From positions 296,443 to 360,442 of the forward strand of contig NZ_BAZK01000002.1 in NCBI RefSeq assembly GCF_001310815.1: a stretch of DNA of 64,000 nucleotides. Direction: 5' to 3'. Made by a program: the position numbers and the translations under genes. Below, one piece after another: positions 36,430-46,694 of this stretch. The DNA comes from Pseudovibrio denitrificans JCM 12308 (GTDB lineage Bacteria > Pseudomonadota > Alphaproteobacteria > Rhizobiales > Stappiaceae). Each line of letters begins with the position of its first letter. The first letter of the stretch is position 1. Below the pieces are notes generated by a model. It searched no databases. It was not told where the DNA came from and worked only from the letters and a program-made list of their open reading frames with translations.

Positions 36430-38814
36430 TTAGCTTGACGCCTCTGTAAGGCAGCTGAGCCAGGTTTCATTCAACTTGTGCTTTGAGGCTGTGTAGCTGA
36501 CCTCCAGAGCGCTGAAAATCTCCATGACTTTATGCTTTTCTTCCTTTTGAGCAGCCTGTTCCAGCTGCTCGGAGAGCTTCGCGACATGAGTGAGGCCTAC
36601 ATTGTAGGAGGCTCCCTTCATGCTATGGGCTTTGTCTCTGATCTTGGGCAGATTTTGTGTTGCGATGAGGTTGCGTAGTTCTGGAATGAAGTAGCGCGAT
36701 GTTTGCATATATGCATCGACAATGCGTTTTGCGCGGTTTTCTCCCAACATGTCGAAATGACCACGTAACACTGTTGTATCAATGAGTTCTGTTGGTTGCT
36801 CCTGCAGGCTCTGTCGGGATTTGCGTGCGAACATGGCTCTGTCGGAAAGGCAGGAGGCAATGGCGTCTTCCAGATCTTCCTGAGAGTAGGGCTTGCCGAG
36901 GAAACCATCGGCGCCAGCGGTGAAGCTCTTTTCAATATCTGCCAGGAAGATACAGGCGCTTTGAACGATGACAGGAATGCTGGAGATATGGTGGTAGTGG
37001 GATGCGCGAATGCGGGCGATGGTGTCTGTTCCACTCAAGCCGGGCATGCGGTTGTCCATCAGCACTAAATCGAACCGATGTTCATGCAGTTGAGACAGAG
37101 CCTCTTCACCGCTCGCGACGGTGAAGCAGGTGTGGCCTGCCTTCTCTAAGAAACCTTCTGTCACAAGCTGATTGACCTTGTTGTCTTCCACCAGAAGGAT
37201 CTTCAACTTCTTGGGTTTCCAGGTATCCTGCTTATCTTCGATGATGCTAACGGTCTGATCTGCTTCGTAAAACGGAACTGTGAAGTGGAAGATTGCACCT
37301 TGCGTCTGGTTTGCTTTGCAGCCGATCTCACCACCCATAGCATTCACGAGGCGTTTTGAGATGGCGAGACCGAGGCCTGTTCCGCCATAAAGCCTGTTGG
37401 TGGCCGCGTTTTGCTGTACAAACGGTTCAAACAGGTAGCTGTGATCACCTGTTGGTAGCCCCACGCCTGTGTCTTTCACCATGATCTGTAAACAGCGCGC
37501 GCGCCTGATCTGGCTTATTGGGATATGCACGCTGATGGTGATGGAGCCTTCATAGGTGAACTTGATGGCATTGCTGACGAAATTCAGAAGGACCTGCCGG
37601 ATTTTGGTCGGATCGGCGCGCAGGATTTCAGGCACATGTGCGTGGACGTCGATCAGTAACTCAAGGCCTTTGTCTTCGGCCTGTTGTCTTGTCAGATCCA
37701 CCACCTGCTTGATGACTTGCCTGATTTTGAAGTCGACCGTCTCCAGCTCGAGAGAACCTGCTTCCACCTTAGAGTAGTCCAGTACATCGTTGAGAATGGA
37801 ACGCAGCATCTCACTTGAGGATATGATGCCGTCCAGGTAACGATGCTGCTCTGGCTTAAGGCCTGTGTCCTTCAGGAGATCTGCCAGTCCAAGAACCCCA
37901 TTCAATGGCGTTCTGATTTCATGACTCATGGATGCGAGGAAAGTGGACTTGGCACTGTTGGCGGCTTCGGCTTCTTCCTTTGCCTTTTTATGATCGGTGA
38001 CATCGTTGAGGATGAGGATCATGCCGGGAAACTTGCGGCTGAAATCAACGATGTGCTGGGCACGGATGTCGAAGACGCGTGGACCAACGGCGGTATCCAG
38101 CGTGACATCTGTAAAACAGCTTTCCAGTTCCTGAGGTAGGTAAGGCTGCAACTGATTGGTCAGCACATCGCGCGTTGCTTCGTTGACGTATTTGATCTTG
38201 GTATTCTGCAGACCGCAAAACACCGCTTGAGCTGCATAGTTGAGGTCGTTGACCTTTCCATTCTCATCCATCAGCACAATAGGATCGCTCAGGCTCTCCA
38301 GAATGGTGAGGTACTTGTTTTTCTCATTGGTGATGCGACGGTTTTCTTCGTAGGCCTCATGCAGCTTCCTCTCTTCTGCAACACCACTCCATTCCGTCGA
38401 AAAACCGAGTTCCATGAAATCGAAATAGCGTAGCAGATAAGATCGGTACCGAGCTTTCTCAGTCTCTGAAAAGCTTTGCGATTCAATGAGATCCATATAG
38501 GCGCTGCGATAGTATTTTGTCAGGCCGAGGAAGTAACCCAATGTTACACCTCTGGATCGGTGGCTTCTGGCTTGTTCCACGCCAAATGCTGCAAAGGGGT
38601 GACTGGAAAAGTCTGAGCTGACATCTATTTCCGGAGGCGTATCGTAGGCTTCCATTGCTTTCACAATGGATCTTGATAGACCCTCTACGGATACACGCCA
38701 TGCTTCCCGAAGTGTTGCGGTGTATTGGGTGTAACCCTGATTTTTTGCATAATAAAAGATGCGATCAATCAGGGTGTTTTCGTTTTCTAAAATCAGATCT
38801 CGCAGCACATGCAT
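36430..38814 (-). CDS. Hybrid histidine kinase with PAS, receiver and HPt domains
   Basis: The protein has 794 residues from ATG 38814, with GGAGG upstream. The order is: an uncharacterised all-helical N-terminal domain (1-160), PAS domain (about 165-275), HisKA with phospho-His298 in SMSHEIRTPLNG, HATPase with N-box NFVSNAIKFT and G-boxes DTGVGLP and GGTGLGLAIS, receiver with Asp587 (VLMDNRMPG), and HPt with His730 (KAHSMKGASY). No membrane segment is visible, unlike classical TorS, which has a periplasmic sensor. The gene ends 8 bp from the convergent torR end, so it is the likely TorS counterpart, with a cytoplasmic input. Confidence 0.9.
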   Translation of the reverse strand: MHVLRDLILENENTLIDRIFYYAKNQGYTQYTATLREAWRVSVEGLSRSIVKAMEAYDTPPEIDVSSDFSSHPFAAFGVEQARSHRSRGVTLGYFLGLTKYYRSAYMDLIESQSFSETEKARYRSYLLRYFDFMELGFSTEWSGVAEERKLHEAYEENRRITNEKNKYLTILESLSDPIVLMDENGKVNDLNYAAQAVFCGLQNTKIKYVNEATRDVLTNQLQPYLPQELESCFTDVTLDTAVGPRVFDIRAQHIVDFSRKFPGMILILNDVTDHKKAKEEAEAANSAKSTFLASMSHEIRTPLNGVLGLADLLKDTGLKPEQHRYLDGIISSSEMLRSILNDVLDYSKVEAGSLELETVDFKIRQVIKQVVDLTRQQAEDKGLELLIDVHAHVPEILRADPTKIRQVLLNFVSNAIKFTYEGSITISVHIPISQIRRARCLQIMVKDTGVGLPTGDHSYLFEPFVQQNAATNRLYGGTGLGLAISKRLVNAMGGEIGCKANQTQGAIFHFTVPFYEADQTVSIIEDKQDTWKPKKLKILLVEDNKVNQLVTEGFLEKAGHTCFTVASGEEALSQLHEHRFDLVLMDNRMPGLSGTDTIARIRASHYHHISSIPVIVQSACIFLADIEKSFTAGADGFLGKPYSQEDLEDAIASCLSDRAMFARKSRQSLQEQPTELIDTTVLRGHFDMLGENRAKRIVDAYMQTSRYFIPELRNLIATQNLPKIRDKAHSMKGASYNVGLTHVAKLSEQLEQAAQKEEKHKVMEIFSALEVSYTASKHKLNETWLSCLTEASS

Positions 38815-38925
38815 GGCGGCCTCCGCGTCCTGCTTTTAGGCATGATACGAAGGGCAGGGATGGTCAATCCAAAACCGCAGTGCTACGTGCTGGGTCGTAC
38901 GCGGCATTGCCTATGTTTTGTGAGC

Positions 38926-39264
38926 TTAGTTGAGGTAACGGGAACCGAAGCGGTTGAGAGCGTCTCTCAGGGTTTCCTGTTCATCCAAATGACGGTTGCT
39001 TTCCATCTCGTGATGGTCTAGCTGCGGGCTTTCCTCCGTCATGCGCAGGTGATCGCCTGAGTTCTCCTGAAGCTCTTCCAATATGTGTTCAAAGACTTGC
39101 AACCGCTCTTTCAGCGAATGCTCGCCGCTGTGTTCTAAATAGTCTTTCAGCTTGGCAAACTCAGCCTGCAAAATGGTGTTGTCTCTAATCTCTGACTGAT
39201 AGGTGCTCATGATCCCTTCAAGAGCATTGACGTCTTCACCAGCATTTGGATTTTCTAAGCTCAT
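38926..39264 (-). CDS. Small acidic protein of unknown function
   Basis: The protein has 112 residues from ATG 39264, with GAGGAGG six bases upstream. It is strongly helical and acidic, with a heptad-like stretch LKDYLEHSGEHSLKERLQVF and EHILEELQE that could form a coiled coil. I do not recognise a family and it has no membrane segment. It lies behind the hybrid kinase gene on the same strand with 111 bp between, in front of the island border. Confidence 0.6.
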   Translation of the reverse strand: MSLENPNAGEDVNALEGIMSTYQSEIRDNTILQAEFAKLKDYLEHSGEHSLKERLQVFEHILEELQENSGDHLRMTEESPQLDHHEMESNRHLDEQETLRDALNRFGSRYLN

Positions 39265-39592
39265 TACAGGCCTCCTCATTTGGGGGAGCGTATGTTTGTG
39301 CCTCGGGCAATACTTGTAATTATTATCTAGCCAAAAAATGCAGTTGTTGGCGTTGCCTCTTGAAGTTTGGGTAAGTCTGTAGCTAAGCGGAACCTGAGAG
39401 TTCTCAGAGAGTTTTAGCAGTTTCCATTCCTATTACCGGGGTTCTGCTGAGGCTTAACTTTGAGTTCTTTAACCATGGCCGGCGTCTTGCCGATACTTTG
39501 CTTCACGGAGCAGTCAGGCTCCCGTCTTTCCTCACATGATGTCTAATGCAGATTTTGTGAGGAAGTTGATGTGAGAAAAACAATAGGAGCAC

Positions 39593-40217
39593 ATGAGCTG
39601 GATGCTGCGACTTTGGAGTTTGGACTTCTTGTCGGTCTGTTGATCCTGGAGGCGAAGGCCCAAAAGAATATAAGCTCAACAAAGATTGGCTAAAAGATCC
39701 GGTCGCGCAGCTGCGTAAGCAATTGAAGACAATCAATAAAGATCTCAACACCTGCCTGAAGGATGCCCTGCACGCGCTGAGAACAGATGCTGATAAGGCC
39801 GTGGATGATCCTACTGAAATACTCAGCGAATGGAACCCGCTTCTCTTTCCAGCGATTGGCTTTGGTGGCCAAGTCGGCGATCTGGGAGAAGTACCCGCCA
39901 TCGATTGGCTGTCGCTCATTACGAATGGCGGCGATGTGCCTGAAACCATTGCAGACTGGATGCAGGAAGTGGCCGGTAATCGCAAAACCCTCAAGGCCTG
40001 GGGCGCTGCTCTCGTTGGACTCGTCACTGGCAAAATTGATCACCCAACTGGGAAGGGAACTCCAGAGGATCCTTATCTTTTTGAGATCAGAGAGGTTGGT
40101 TCACTTGGAACTCTCTATCTTTCACTGGCTGGGAAGAAGGACAAAGACGGCAACGCGACATTGGTTCCCGGCCTCTCGTTCGACAGTGACCCGATTGATC
40201 TGGATGATGAGAGGTAG
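39593..40217 (+). pseudogene. Conserved-looking protein of unknown function, frame broken near start
   Basis: The main open frame runs from about 39640 to 40217 but has no good start; only a TTG at 39723. An ATG at 39593 with AGGAG seven bases upstream opens another frame (MSWMLRLWSLDFL) that stops after 16 codons. Dropping one G at 39634-39635 joins them as DFLSSVDPGGEGPKEYKL and gives a 207-aa protein. It has a basic helix (DPVAQLRKQLKTINKDL), then an acidic region and a beta-rich tail. I do not recognise the family. It is the last chromosomal gene before the tRNA-Thr fragment, about 40 bp away. The 39265-39592 gap has no gene. Confidence 0.5.
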
Positions 40218-40256
40218 TGTGAGGGAAACTGTTTGCGTTTGAGAACGTGCTAGGCC

Positions 40257-40364
40257 AGAAAAGCAAAAAGCCTCCCGAGGGAGGCTTTGAAATTCTCTTG
40301 TAAAATCAAGAGCGAAGGTGGTGCCGGCAGCAGGGATCGAACCCGCGACCCCCTGATTACAAGT
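40257..40364 (-). repeat. Left attachment site: 3' half of tRNA-Thr plus its terminator
   Basis: Positions 40319-40364 on the minus strand read TTGTAATCAGG, the T-arm GCGGGTTCGATCCCTGC, the acceptor strand TGCCGGC and ACCA, i.e. tRNA-Thr(TGT) from anticodon loop to 3' end. The 5' half is missing (no CCTGA precedes the loop), so it is not a functional tRNA. Beyond it lies the terminator AAAGCCTCCC/GGGAGGCTTT (40267-40288). The same arrangement returns at 57171-57279. Confidence 0.88.
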
Positions 40365-40478
40365 TGCATTTTGCATATGGCGATGATTTACGACCTACTG
40401 CGATTCAGTGCTATGAATCAATGAGTTGTAGAAAATTATTTGCTCCTGCCTACCTTGCATTTCGCTGCGAAACTCGTA

Positions 40479-40502
40479 CATTTGCTTACAATATGCTGAC
40501 AC
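40479..40502 (+). repeat. Possible integrase arm site, left copy
   Basis: CATTTGCTTACAATATGCTGACAC matches the 24-mer at 57130-57153 at 20 of 24 positions in the same orientation. Both copies lie just inside the element's two ends. Confidence 0.45.
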
Positions 40503-40697
40503 AGAATGGTAGGCATTTGCAAGCTGACCTATGACGGTTTAGACGCCTGTTTTGCACAAGCTCTGGAGAAAACCCCGGAAGGTCGTCACAAGCTGTCAGG
40601 CCGTCAGAAACAGCAGCAAACGGGGAATACTTTCAACTGACATTTTTGCATGTGAGATGGTTCTTGTCATGGGCCGTCAGCAGGAGAGGTGTACCTG

Positions 40698-41948
40698 ATG
40701 CCCAACGTTACAAAGCGGACTGTGGATGCTGCTGAGCCCAAGGCGAAAAAGTACTTCGTGTGGGACGGCAAGCTTTCTGGGTTTGGCCTGCAGGTGATGC
40801 CAAGTGGGCACAAGTCGTTTGTTGTTCAGTATCGCACCTTGGAAGGCCGGTCGCGTCGAATGACGCTTGGCAAGTATGGTGGGCTCACTCCCGATGAGGC
40901 GAGGGGGCTTGCTATCGAAGTTCTTGCTAAAGTACGCAACGGGGAAGATCCAACGGTGCACCGCAAGGTCATCCGGCATGCTCCCACGGTGAATGATCTG
41001 CTCGACATGTATCTGAGTGAACATGTTGAGGTGCACAATAAGCCGAAGTCGCTCATTGAGATCCGGCGCATTCTGGATCGTTGTGTGCGCAAGCCTCTGG
41101 GCAAGTCCAAACTGGCTTCTGTAACTCGTCAGGACATTTCCAAGCTGCATCGCTCCATGAGGCGTACACCAAGGCAGGCTAATCATGTGCTGGCGATCAT
41201 ATCCAAAGCCTTCAATCTGGCTGAGGTGTGGGGCTTGAGGCCTGAACACAGCAATCCAGTGCGGCTTGTGAAGCGCTACAAGGAGAATGAGCGAGATCGG
41301 TTTCTTTCAGGTGATGAGTTACAACGTTTAGGCAAGACGCTGAAGATCGCCGAGAAGGAGGGGCTGCCCTGGATCATCAAAGCCAAGCCTGAAAATCGAA
41401 AGCATCTGCGCCACGACATTGAGAAGCGTCGGACGCCTGTAAACCCCATGGCGCTCTATTGCCTGAAGTTGTTGCTCTACACTGGAGCACGGCTCATGGA
41501 GATTGCATCACTTGAATGGGATCATGTGGACTTTGACCAAGGCACCATTGCTTTACCTTCCAAGAAAGGCGACGGACGCAAACCACACCCGGTGAGTGAG
41601 AATGTTCTCGACATCCTTGCTGACATTCCTCACCTTGAGGATTCTCCATATGTGCTGGCCCGGATCAATGATCCAACACGGCATATCTCTAAGGAGCTGG
41701 TGGAGAATGCATGGCAGCGCGTACGTTACCATGCAGGCATTCCTGATGTACGTATCCACGATCTACGCCACACGGTTGGCACCTTCGCAGCCCAAGCAGG
41801 CAGCAATGCTTTCCTTATCAGTCACCTCTTGCGCCACCGCAACGTGACTATCACCAACCGCTACGTGAACCATGACGCACACCCCATCCGGGTGCTGTCA
41901 GAGACGGTTGGAGAGCGGATTGAGGCGGGGCTAGAAGGAGGGGAGTGA
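40698..41948 (+). CDS. int: Tyrosine recombinase (P4-like integrase)
   Basis: The protein has 416 residues from ATG 40698; AGGAGAGG lies eight bases upstream, which decides against the GTG at 40689. The N-terminal arm-binding DUF4102-like domain (WDGKLSGFGLQVMPSG) is followed by the core-binding and catalytic domains. Catalytic residues are visible: Arg in YTGARLMEIASLEW, H-x-x-R in HDLRHTVG, and the terminal Tyr in TNRYVNHD. It sits about 330 bp inside the left tRNA-Thr fragment and should move this element in and out of tRNA-Thr. Confidence 0.95.
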   Translation: MPNVTKRTVDAAEPKAKKYFVWDGKLSGFGLQVMPSGHKSFVVQYRTLEGRSRRMTLGKYGGLTPDEARGLAIEVLAKVRNGEDPTVHRKVIRHAPTVNDLLDMYLSEHVEVHNKPKSLIEIRRILDRCVRKPLGKSKLASVTRQDISKLHRSMRRTPRQANHVLAIISKAFNLAEVWGLRPEHSNPVRLVKRYKENERDRFLSGDELQRLGKTLKIAEKEGLPWIIKAKPENRKHLRHDIEKRRTPVNPMALYCLKLLLYTGARLMEIASLEWDHVDFDQGTIALPSKKGDGRKPHPVSENVLDILADIPHLEDSPYVLARINDPTRHISKELVENAWQRVRYHAGIPDVRIHDLRHTVGTFAAQAGSNAFLISHLLRHRNVTITNRYVNHDAHPIRVLSETVGERIEAGLEGGE

Positions 41949-42154
41949 AGTTCCGCTACTGGTATTGGGAGAGGATTTGGATTTCTCCGAGCACTGCATG
42001 AGGCTTGAATACCACCTATGGGTCTTCACAAAACTTGGAGGGAACTTGGGGCTCAGGTCAGCTCCCTTAGTATGAGGTTTCAACTTGCAATCCCAGTCAA
42101 CTCCATCGAGATTTTGTATGATGTGAGATTGTTCGCGATCACTCACACGCTGTA

Positions 42155-43918
42155 TCAAACCAATCGAGACTGCGTTATAAAACGAGTTGGAGGATTTCTG
42201 CGGTCTGCGCGATCAGAAGAGATTAGTAGATATTGTTTTGCCCGCGTCATACCAACATAAAAAAGACGCTTTGCTTCTTCTATTTCTTCCAAATCTTGAG
42301 CAGTGAAGTGCGGAATATGACCTTCGTTCATGCTAATCATCGCGACGGCATCAAATTCGCGACCTTTTGAGTTATGTAATGTAATTAACTTTAGAGCCTT
42401 ATCAGGATTAGCAAACAAACCTAAATCAGCAATTTCTAAATTTGCAACGTCAATGCTACTTCGCTTCATATCGGCTTTCATTTCCTGAACAGAAAGAGTG
42501 ATTAGTTCCTGAGCTTCGGACGGTAACCAACCATCTCTGATAAGGAAATAGGCTGAAGTTTTTGCAGTTTCTTCTAGCCAATCGATTCCACCAATCAGTC
42601 TGGTGGATATTTCTTTTGCGTTGTAAATTAACGATAAGGCAATTTGCCGCCCATCGTAGCTAAACAGATCAAATCGTGCATTGCCTGTTAGATCCATAAT
42701 CAATCGGAATAACGCTCTCTCGACATTAGGTAGGCCCAAATAATGGTTTGCTTCTACGCATGCTCCGAGTTGCTCTGCTAATGTCGAAAAGACCCGGCTT
42801 CTACGATAAGGTCGAGCGCCTGGACCAAATACAGGAACATCAAACTCCCGAAGACGTCTTGCCACAGGGAACAGATGCGTCCACCAAGGCGCCAATACAG
42901 CTGCATTTCCAATTGGTATATTGTGCCGCTTTAGTTCTGGTAAGAAGTGATCAGTTATTGCATCGACTGGGAAATTTACATGAACATATTCAACTTCACC
43001 TTTGAAACCCTCAAGCTCGCCCGATGAATGCATAGGTGGCTGGTTTGGAATTAGCGTCTCTGCAACGTCAACAACGGTAGGAGTTGAACGAAAATTTGCA
43101 CTGAGTGACAGATCCATTGTCGCTCCAATATCTTGCGCAAATTTCTTAGCTAAATCTGGGCGTGCGCCAGCAAAACTATAAATCGATTGATTATCATCTC
43201 CAACCATAAACAGCTGAGTCGTTAAGTACTGTCTTAACTGCCGAAAAATCTCTATTTGTATATCTGAAGTGTCTTGGAATTCATCAACTAATAACCACTT
43301 GAATTTTGAAGCAACTCCCAACCCAACAAATGGAAATTTCTCCAGAATCTTCCATGAGTAATACAGTATCATGGAGAAATCGACAAAGCCGCGATTTCTG
43401 ATGTATCGCCAATAAAGGTAGGCAGACTCAGTTGTAACCAGCCCACGTTCATATCCCTGACCGCACGGCTCACCATTGAGAGACATTCTCAAAGAACTGT
43501 AATCTTCCAGCGCACGAAAACTAGGAGTGCGCCCAATCTCATCCTCGACAGCGTTTACAATCTGTTCAAAATCTTCTGCTTCTCTGGTGAGAACTTTGAA
43601 TTTACTTGGAATCTCAGGGAGAAGCCATGCGTAAGGTCTGAGTATGAACTGCAGCAAAAAAGAGTGTATAGTTGAAACTTCGCATTTTTCAGCAGAGGCA
43701 TTGCTGCCGTAAATTCTTAAGCGGCTTTCGATCTCGTCCACAGCAGCGTTCGTATACGTTATGCAGCCGACAAGATAGGGAGTATCAAGAACTTCCTCTG
43801 CAACGCTCAGAAGTTTGGCTAGTATTACTCTAGTTTTCCCACTTCCTGGGCACGCAGATAATAATAAATCTCTATCATGCTCGACTGCCGCTTTTTGTTC
43901 TTCAGTAAGAGAAATCAT
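42155..43918 (-). CDS. gajB: UvrD/PcrA-like helicase of a Gabija-type system
   Basis: The protein has 587 residues from ATG 43918. It is a superfamily 1 helicase: Walker A LLLSACPGSGKTRVI at residues 18-32, motif II WLLVDEFQDTSD, motif III-like VGDDNQSIYSFAG, and the C-terminal motifs ITLHNSKGREFDAV and RLFYVGMTRAK. The ATG overlaps the stop of the OLD-family nuclease gene by 4 bp. This GajA-GajB order and coupling is the hallmark of Gabija anti-phage systems, in which GajB senses DNA ends or nucleotide depletion and activates GajA. It is slightly longer than the best-studied GajB (about 494 aa). Confidence 0.85.
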   Translation of the reverse strand: MISLTEEQKAAVEHDRDLLLSACPGSGKTRVILAKLLSVAEEVLDTPYLVGCITYTNAAVDEIESRLRIYGSNASAEKCEVSTIHSFLLQFILRPYAWLLPEIPSKFKVLTREAEDFEQIVNAVEDEIGRTPSFRALEDYSSLRMSLNGEPCGQGYERGLVTTESAYLYWRYIRNRGFVDFSMILYYSWKILEKFPFVGLGVASKFKWLLVDEFQDTSDIQIEIFRQLRQYLTTQLFMVGDDNQSIYSFAGARPDLAKKFAQDIGATMDLSLSANFRSTPTVVDVAETLIPNQPPMHSSGELEGFKGEVEYVHVNFPVDAITDHFLPELKRHNIPIGNAAVLAPWWTHLFPVARRLREFDVPVFGPGARPYRRSRVFSTLAEQLGACVEANHYLGLPNVERALFRLIMDLTGNARFDLFSYDGRQIALSLIYNAKEISTRLIGGIDWLEETAKTSAYFLIRDGWLPSEAQELITLSVQEMKADMKRSSIDVANLEIADLGLFANPDKALKLITLHNSKGREFDAVAMISMNEGHIPHFTAQDLEEIEEAKRLFYVGMTRAKQYLLISSDRADRRNPPTRFITQSRLV

Positions 43919-45719
43919 CTTGTAAGCCAGTCATAAGCATCTTGAATGTAGTCAGGTATTTCCGTTGCCTTATCCGCATACCTTGCAGCTACCTGTGCAA
44001 ATCTAGCCTTCCCAAATCGCTTAGCAGTATTAAGTACGGAGGTACCAAGTTCAATAAGTAGGGTTTGTTCATCTTCGTCAGAAAGGTTCTCGTGTTCTAG
44101 TCGTCTTAGGCCGTCTTCCAGCTTCCCAAGAATCTGAGGAGCATCGAAATACTTCACGGTTTCAATGAACATTGGGAGTGTATCTACCGAAACGAGTTCT
44201 CTTTCAAATGTGGTGTCACCCAAGAAAATTTCGACATAGTCGCTTTTTAGGCCTATGAGCTCAGGTTTGCCAGCACGTGCGTCAAGAAATTGCGATGCTA
44301 AAGGATCTAGATCAGCATCAGCAACAATTGCGCATCTTTTTTCGAGCCCACCGGCACAAAACAGTTTGCTGTACACTTCAAAATGCGTCCCATGTATTGC
44401 AACCAGTGAAATTCCTTCTCGCTCTAAATCTATTCCTTCAACTTTCTCGAATAATGCTGGAATCAAAAATAACTCGGCTGACCCCTCCACCAGCATCACT
44501 TTGCGTGCAAAAAGCAGGTTACTTTTTGTAGCATCTAGAAATCTTTCTAAATCAGCTATTTCGTCGTCATCCAAACTGGCATTTGTAGCCAGATTCCCAG
44601 CGGATACAGCAGCATCTTCTCGTTTAGTTAGTGAAATTATCGACTTTAACGAGACCTGTGAGGCGATTTGAGTACTATGACTTGTAAGAATGGTTTGCAC
44701 GCAGTGCTCCTTCAGAGCCGTCAGCATGATGCCTGGAGTTGTGGGTGCAAATGAGCTTCAGGCTCTTCAAGCAGAATGAGTTGACCTGATGAATTGGCTT
44801 TCAGAAAGCGCTTACGCAAATACTCAATCAGAATTGCAATATACAGGATATTGTTCATTCCTAAGCCATTGCGTCCGACTTCAAAATCTTGCAGTTCGGT
44901 GTCCGAAAGCACTATTTTTATATTTCTTAATATTGCCCTAAATGTCGCGCCAGAAAGCCCTAACTTGGAATCCATCTCAAAAACAGGACCGGCAACGCTT
45001 TTGAAGCTTTTGTCTATAGACGCCGCGACATCAGAAATTGCATTTGTGTTTGCAATTTGATTGTTTGCAGCGTCCATAATTCCTACGAGAGCATCTTGCT
45101 CTTCTTGGCCAAGATTAATGGCGTCGAACAATTTTACAAGCGGCGATTGCCTGTTACTTCGAAGATCATTTTCTGCATCCCTTAGTGCAGGTAAATGAAC
45201 GACTAAAAATGACTGCAAGTCGCTAAAGCGAATGGCTTCACCAACTCCTTCATCATCCCACTCAATGTCTTTTAGGTCTAGTCGGGGATCACCGCCACCT
45301 CTTATTTCCCAAGAATAGTCCTCAATGGAAAGTGTGCCTGTTTGGATTTCTTCATTAGCTAGTTGTTCGCGTATGCTCGATTTTGGTCTAAATCGATAAA
45401 ATAAGCGAGCCTTGTTGTTCGAAATCTTCCAAGTACTAACTAGAGCTTCTTCGTTTACTTTACCCTCAAAGTCTGAGAACTCCACTCCAACTAAAACTTG
45501 AGATGGGTTAGATAAATCAACATTTGTATTTATATCTTCCCGGATCAATGATCTGTACATTGAGGGCAGCGAGCTGTCCAAGCAGAGCTGCAAGCCTTTT
45601 AAAACTGCCGTTTTTCCAGCATTGTTCTCACCAATCAAACAGCTGAGAGTTTCACTTAGATGCACGTCAAATACTTGAAAAATACGGTAGTTTTTTATAA
45701 CGATGCGTGAGATCTTCAT
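43915..45719 (-). pseudogene. gajA: OLD-family ATPase/TOPRIM nuclease of a Gabija-type system, frame broken once
   Basis: N-terminal half from ATG 45719: ABC-type ATPase with Walker A LIGENNAGKTAV (residues 28-39) and the signature/Walker B pair LGMNNILYIAIL and LILLEEPEAHLHPQ. C-terminal half: the H-loop TSHSTQIAS, then the TOPRIM nuclease with VMLVEGSAE (catalytic Glu) and IVADADLDP (Asp pair). The halves are in different frames; adding one base at the CC of 44732-44733 gives HPQLQGIMLTALKEH and 601 aa, near the GajA norm. GajA nicks phage DNA when nucleotides run low. The break falls inside the ATPase, so a real mutation would inactivate the system; a sequence error is likelier. Confidence 0.85.
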
Positions 45720-46271
45720 CGACAGCGAGACCTTATTACTAAATTTTCTAACTCACTAAAACATATATTACAATTATAAGTTGTTGCAATAATTACATGT
45801 CTCTGGTTGAGCCTAGCTTATTGCACTCTAGTTTAAAGGTGGCATGATGTTCATCTCAAGATCTAATATGGAAGAATTCAGTTTATTGATTTCAGAGTGC
45901 CATAGCAGTGAAACTGAGTAGATACTGCTGATTTTGGGTGGCTTAAAATGATGTTGTGAGCAGAAATCAATAACTAGTCAGCATTAGGAGTGTCATGCTG
46001 CATACACGAAGTTAATTGCAATTAATATTCTCACACATCAACTAATCGAAGAGAGCTCTAACTAAGCAGGCTCAATCCCCGATAGAATGAGCTCAATGTC
46101 CGGCCCTTAGCCGACACATCTCTAAGTAGCCATATCCATTGGATAGCCCATCCAACGAGTAGACTTCGAAAAACAATGCGTCAAATATCACCATCAATTC
46201 CAAGAAGTTTTCAAGATTGCGCCAATCAGACACTTTGAGGGCAATGAATATCAACGCTTGAGGATCTGGTG

Positions 46272-46694
46272 ATGATTTGGAAATGGGCAGAGCGGAGGCG
46301 CCAAAGACTACTCGATGATGCAGTTAAAGAGCAACAGGTTCAGGTTGCTGGTTGGGTTGAGCGTACCCAAGAGATGACTGATGAGACTATTGATACACTC
46401 TATCGGATGATGGAAAAGAGCGACAAGAGCCTTGAGCAGGTTGCCGCCAGCGAAGAGGGGCGCAAACTACTGTTTCAATTTCTATTGCACCGCCAGTGGA
46501 TCGCTTATAACGTTGAACTCCTGCGCCAGGTGTCTGCAAAAGCAAAGAAAGTGCGCTTTTCCCATTACACAGAGCAGATCGAAAACCGCGTTGCAGTATC
46601 TGAAATGCAGATCCTCTACCGTCAGCTGATCAACGAGTTTTTGCCCTTTGCTGGTCGGGAAATCAAAAAGATCCAAGACTACTACAACAAATAA
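46272..46694 (+). CDS. Small helical protein of unknown function
   Basis: The protein has 140 residues from ATG 46272. It is almost all helix and strongly charged, with RRRQRLLDDAVKEQQVQV at the N-terminus, a QFLLHRQWIAYNVELLRQV middle and REIKKIQDYYNK at the end. No signal peptide, membrane segment or family is recognised. It is divergent from gajA and convergent with the large NTPase gene. The 550 bp to its left (45720-46271) contain no other gene. Confidence 0.5.
   Translation: MIWKWAERRRQRLLDDAVKEQQVQVAGWVERTQEMTDETIDTLYRMMEKSDKSLEQVAASEEGRKLLFQFLLHRQWIAYNVELLRQVSAKAKKVRFSHYTEQIENRVAVSEMQILYRQLINEFLPFAGREIKKIQDYYNK

Noticed and set aside
36430-38814. Calling the hybrid kinase TorS
   Set aside because: Domain order after the PAS matches TorS, but the periplasmic sensor and membrane spans are absent, so the name would overstate the evidence.
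40319-40364. Functional tRNA-Thr at 40.3 or 57.2 kb
   Set aside because: Both copies lack the acceptor 5' strand, the D-arm and the 5' side of the anticodon stem, so they cannot fold as tRNAs.
43915-44727. A stand-alone TOPRIM protein starting at ATG 44727
   Set aside because: The frame begins in the middle of a conserved OLD-family region and joins its N-terminal half after a one-base repair; it is part of gajA.
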